Below the pieces are notes generated by a model. That model saw nothing but the letters and a program-made list of their open reading frames with translations. It was not told the DNA's origin and ran no database searches. A stretch of DNA of 64,000 nt. Source: Chytriomyces cf. hyalinus JEL632. Its lineage: Eukaryota > Chytridiomycota > Chytridiomycetes > Chytridiales > Chytriomycetaceae. The position numbers were made by a program, and so were the translations under genes. The stretch covers positions 44,452-108,451 of the forward strand of contig JAIWWG010000097.1 of NCBI GenBank assembly GCA_025435555.1. Direction: 5' to 3'. Below, in pieces: positions 60,832 through 64,000 of this stretch. Position 1 is the stretch's first letter. Each line of letters starts with the position of its first letter.

Positions 60832-61139
60832 TGTTACGTGATCAACAGGATTACGTCACGACTCCAGACCCTTCAAGCTCCTCTGTATATCTTAATTATA
60901 TTTTATTGCAAATCTCGGAATATTCAAGATTGACATAACAACCAACCAACGTCGATCTCTTGTCTCCATTCCCATTTAAGCTCACATTTTTTAGTTGAAT
61001 AAAGACCAGTTAATCCATAATCTCATCTTCCTCTCTGCCTTGCAGAACAAACCTGAAAAACCTTCCTCATTGATCAAGAGCCACTCCGCAGGCCTTGACC
61101 AATTCCATATCAGATCACATGATAGGGAATAGGTGCGAG
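60832..61139 (+). mobile_element. LTR-like element, TGTTACG family
   Basis: Starts TGTTACGTGATCAACAGG, followed by TTACGTCACGACTCCAGA, matching the relic at 48579-48332 read on the minus strand. It carries TTGAATAAAGACCAG and a CATCTTCCTCTC stretch as there. The 3' boundary is approximate. Confidence 0.4.
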
Positions 61140-61536
61140 TGTTGGACGAGGTTCTCGACTATTCAGGACTTGAGTTTAGAGAGAGAGAGAGTTAAGAGCT
61201 TATGGAGAGACTGGAGTTTATTCAAAGAAAGCGACGCGCTTAAATAGTAAAGTAAGGTTTTTCAAAAATAAGAAAGAAATGAGAGAAAATCGTGGTGTTG
61301 GAGAGAATTTGCCATGATTCAGGGACCAAGTCCATCGAAGATCTACCTTCAGTGACTCAACAAGCAATAGCCTATGAATGCTCAGGGAAGCAGGACGTTT
61401 GCACGAACGTTGTTTCAAGTCTGAAACACGTTCCGTTTCGAACGAATTTAATCGACCCAGAAAAAAGTTCATTTACGTTTGACTTTATACTGACTTTATT
61501 GAACATAAACACGAGAGAGCATGCCTATATCTGACA
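61140..61536 (-). mobile_element. candidate solo LTR with TG...CA ends
   Basis: Read on the minus strand it runs TGTCAGATATAGGCATG to CTCGTCCAACA, with AATAAAGTC and TTTGAATAAACTCCAG blocks. Its right part (ATTCAGGAC..TTGAGTTTAGAGAG on plus) also resembles the relic at 48332. No target duplication seen. Confidence 0.35.
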
Positions 61537-61644
61537 GAATTGGAGAAGTTCCAAAAATACGGTTCCAAAAATAATCCGAGAAGAGAATTCCAAAATACAT
61601 GGAAGGCCCACGTGAGTTAATATAAATGATAAGATTTTACACGA

Positions 61645-61858
61645 TGTTACGGAATGGGCTCAGATTCCGAGTGTTGAATATCAGTCTCAAGTGATGGAGC
61701 ACTGTTTACTTCAATAAAGGTTAAGTCTCCCTGATTCATCTCTTATTCTCTACTGCAGATAAAGAAGAGTCACGCACCTCACCATTCCACCAACCTCAAT
61801 ACATATGGGCATGAATTATGACATTGAGTAGGGTAAACGTCTAGTAGATACTATAACA
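61645..61858 (+). mobile_element. LTR-like element, TGTTACG family
   Basis: Begins TGTTACGGAATGGG, has ACTTCAATAAAGGTTAAGTC then CATCTCTTATTCTC, as in the minus reading at 48332-48579, and may end TATAACA at 61858. Confidence 0.38.
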
Positions 61859-62002
61859 AGGAATGAATACACGAATACACGTGTTCTATGAAGGGTGTGG
61901 ACTTGTAGATGATGATAGCTTATTTCACTACATGACTTCAACTATTCTTGCTCTGATCAAGCATAAAGATGGTTGAAAGTAATTGTCTGGAATATATATG
62001 AT

Positions 62003-62066
62003 GCTGGCCTAGTTGTTAAGGTTCGCGACTACAGACCAACAGGTCCCTGGTTCCACCCACACTGCT
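62003..62066 (+). repeat. tRNA-derived SINE-like head
   Basis: Has a polymerase III box A (TGGCCTAGTTGTTAAGG) and a box B (GGTTCCACCC) about 30 bp apart, as in tRNA genes. The leaf pairing is poor and an AGAAGAAGAAG-rich tail follows near 62110, so it looks like a SINE head rather than a working tRNA. Confidence 0.45.
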
Positions 62067-62437
62067 GCCAGTTTCATGCAGCTATCTTCTGATCTTTATA
62101 GAGAAATAAGCAGAAGAAGAAGAAATAGAAATCAACTTGGAAAAGTATTCTATTACTACTTTTGTATGACTAATATGTCAAGCCAGTCAAGCAATTAATC
62201 AATAACCTTACCCAGTGTGGGGATATTAATTATGATTGACAAGCCTTAACTGTCAGCCAGTAATGAATTGTCAGCACTGACTCACTTTTTCAGCAATTTC
62301 AAACTGCAAAATGAAAAATGGATGATTTCACATCAAATCTCATTTGTAGAACTGAAATGACAAATGAAATGGAAAAAAGGGTGGCTCAAAAGTGAAACTG
62401 AAGAAAGCCCAATGAGATTTTGCAGGAGCCAAAAATG

Positions 62438-62446
62438 TATATAAGG
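62438..62446 (+). promoter_or_regulatory. TATA box of the terminal retroelement
   Basis: TATATAAGG 77 bp before the gag ATG, followed by an AATAAA-type hexamer near 62482, the usual TATA then poly(A) order of an LTR. Confidence 0.5.
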
Positions 62447-62522
62447 AGAGCTGTTTTGTTGTGTTGTGATTCACCTTAAGATAATAAATCCTATCAAAGC
62501 CCAAAACCCAAATCCTCACACA

Positions 62523-64000
62523 ATGTCAGAATCAACCATGGACCAAGCTGCAATGGCAAGTCTCAGTGAGGCTGTGTCCATCTCTCTCTCTCTCTCTGGC
62601 CCTCCCTCTGCAAGTGGTCCTCATGCTACCAGTGGTCTTCCTGTCCCAAGTGAACTCCAAGCTGAGGATCCTGCTGATGGAGGTCCTCCCAAGAAGAAGC
62701 TGGTCCCTACCAAGTCTGCTACCACTCATCACAGTGATGCAGCACTTCCTCCCTCTGCTGGCCCTGCTGGCATGGATGCTACCCAAGTAGCTACCTTCAC
62801 CATGGTCAAGACTACCAAGGCTGGAGCTGCTGTAATGGCCAAGGCAACTGGACATTCCAGCACCTCTGGAACTACCTCTAGTTCTGAACTCACTAAGCTC
62901 CCTGCTTATGCTGATGCTGGAGAGTTTACCAGCTGGATGAGACAGTACCTTCTGCTTGCTGAGCAGAAGTTTGGCTCTGGTGAAGAACTCTACATCCCCA
63001 AGGACAAAAGGGGTGCTACTGTAGTCTTTCATCCTGTTAACTCCAGACCTGTGGAGCCTGAGACCACTGCTCAATTTGATGCAAGACATACTACCATTGC
63101 CAAGGCCTTGGAAGACATGTACCAGCAACAACATGATGTGGTCATGAATTTAGCTACCCAGGCTGCAATTTCTACTGCTTCCCAAGCTACTGGTACACCT
63201 CCTGACCAGACCACAGCTAACAGTAGAGCTAACAATCAAGGTATGAGTAGTACATCTACCTTTACTACTCCAGCTAACATATCTCTTACCACAGAGACTA
63301 TTGATCCAGAGAACATGGAAGTGGACACTCCACCTGTCTTGAATCTGGAAGTTGAAAAGCTAAAGCTGGAGCAAGCCAGACACAAAGTGGAATCTAACAA
63401 GAGGCTCTTTGACAAAGAGGCCAGAACACACTCTCTCATCAGAGCTGGCTATGACAGTCACATGAGAGTATTCAAGAACCTCCACCAGGCCCATGCAAAA
63501 TGGGTATCATTCCTGAAAGAACACTTGGATGTCATGCACAGCCAGACTACACTCTCTGGAAAGCAGGCCTTGTATGAGATGCTGGACTCCCTGTTTGTCC
63601 ACTGCAACTCCAAAGACTTTGCTTCCATGACATCTGAATGGAACACAAGATGGGCTAATACTGCTCAACAGTGGCCAGTCAAGCAAGTCCAATGGTCTGA
63701 TCTCAGGGAGAGATACTTTACCATCCATGGAGGCCACAATGCAGACAGGGACAGAGAGTTGGCTTGTATCTTCAAGGCCAGACTTATGGAAACCATCCCA
63801 AATGGTGACAGGGAATTTGGCCCACTCTTGTTAGCTATCCAAGCTGATAGGACTGCAAACTCCATGAACTCTGCTGAGGTGCTACAACAGATCAATGAGT
63901 GTATGTCTGACAAGGCCCTTTTGAAACCTACTGTCAAGGCCAAGCTTGCAGGTGAAAAGAGACCAAGGGAAAGCTCTGGAAACAAGCAGTGTTCTGTCCA
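62523..64000 (+). CDS. retrotransposon gag polyprotein, 3' end cut by the window
   Basis: ATG at 62523 opens 492 codons with no stop. The N-terminal third is Ser/Thr/Ala/Pro-rich. Then comes a helical capsid-like part (AGEFTSWMRQYLLLAEQKFG, RVFKNLHQAHAKWVSFLKEH, QWSDLRERYFTIHGGHNADR). It ends EKRPRESSGNKQCSV, where the CSV suggests the start of a zinc knuckle just past the edge. The organisation fits gag of a Copia- or Gypsy-class element; reverse transcriptase is needed to tell which and lies outside. Codon choice avoids every CG dinucleotide. Confidence 0.72.
   Translation, partial: MSESTMDQAAMASLSEAVSISLSLSGPPSASGPHATSGLPVPSELQAEDPADGGPPKKKLVPTKSATTHHSDAALPPSAGPAGMDATQVATFTMVKTTKAGAAVMAKATGHSSTSGTTSSSELTKLPAYADAGEFTSWMRQYLLLAEQKFGSGEELYIPKDKRGATVVFHPVNSRPVEPETTAQFDARHTTIAKALEDMYQQQHDVVMNLATQAAISTASQATGTPPDQTTANSRANNQGMSSTSTFTTPANISLTTETIDPENMEVDTPPVLNLEVEKLKLEQARHKVESNKRLFDKEARTHSLIRAGYDSHMRVFKNLHQAHAKWVSFLKEHLDVMHSQTTLSGKQALYEMLDSLFVHCNSKDFASMTSEWNTRWANTAQQWPVKQVQWSDLRERYFTIHGGHNADRDRELACIFKARLMETIPNGDREFGPLLLAIQADRTANSMNSAEVLQQINECMSDKALLKPTVKAKLAGEKRPRESSGNKQCSV

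Larger units (their letters stand above)
62240..64000 (+). mobile_element. LTR retrotransposon, 5' part, continuing beyond the window
   Basis: AT-rich putative LTR/leader (about 62240-62522; start approximate) followed by an open gag frame. Composition differs sharply from host genes: no CG dinucleotide from about 62050 to the window end. Confidence 0.65.

Noticed and set aside
62532-63985. Minus-strand frames opposite gag
   Set aside because: The plus strand has one uninterrupted 492-codon frame with a TATA box upstream; the reverse frames are shadows.

Overview
The window looks like nuclear DNA from a flagellated early-diverging fungus, most likely a chytrid. Genes are split by short GT-AG introns (about 50-100 bp) and packed on both strands. 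The set is fungal: fungalysin M36, an OSBP with GOLD and PH parts, pyruvate kinase, Nup107 and an STB6-like protein. It also includes genes expected only where there are cilia: a FAM149 homologue and an EF-hand/WD40 protein of the WDR49/EFCAB8 type. No organelle or bacterial signatures were seen. The lineage is inferred from gene content only.

Layout: 1-4292 holds an MRP-type ABC transporter (minus, 3' end outside the window). 4546-8835 holds a PHD-finger protein with a Polycomb-like PHD2 module and a large disordered protein. 9000-13270 holds a divergent, enlarged PCNA-like clamp, a small unrecognised gene, a PPxY protein and LCMT1 (PP2A C-terminal methyltransferase). 13353-15125 is an F-box/JmjC protein. 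15469-25779 is framed by two inverted copies of pyruvate kinase that enclose SCO1, a METTL4-type methyltransferase and a RING-H2 protein. 26561-34309 holds small genes, a carotenoid oxygenase, a 66-bp tandem repeat, COQ4 and an oxysterol-binding protein. 34586-41883 holds the STB6-like and FAM149 genes. 42057-48067 holds a fungalysin protease and Nup107. 48221-58763 holds tRNA-Ala(TGC), an LTR-like relic, a Cys-rich gene, the WDR49-like gene and a large TmcB/TmcC-like membrane protein. 60097-60786 is a phytochelatin-synthase-like enzyme. From about 60.8 kb to the end the DNA is repeat-rich: LTR-like elements, a tRNA-derived SINE-like head and the gag end of an LTR retrotransposon.

Themes: most genes are housekeeping (glycolysis, CoQ and cytochrome oxidase assembly, nuclear pore, sterol transport). 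Several touch chromatin or protein methylation (PHD, JmjC, METTL4, LCMT1), and two point to the flagellum. The strongest unusual signals are the homogenised inverted pyruvate kinase pair with diverged promoters, the 469-residue PCNA-like clamp, and a retroelement gag region with an intact frame and no CpG dinucleotide over about 1.95 kb.

Exon joins were worked out by eye from frame, GT-AG sites and family alignment. Ends of UTRs and some first exons are uncertain and flagged.
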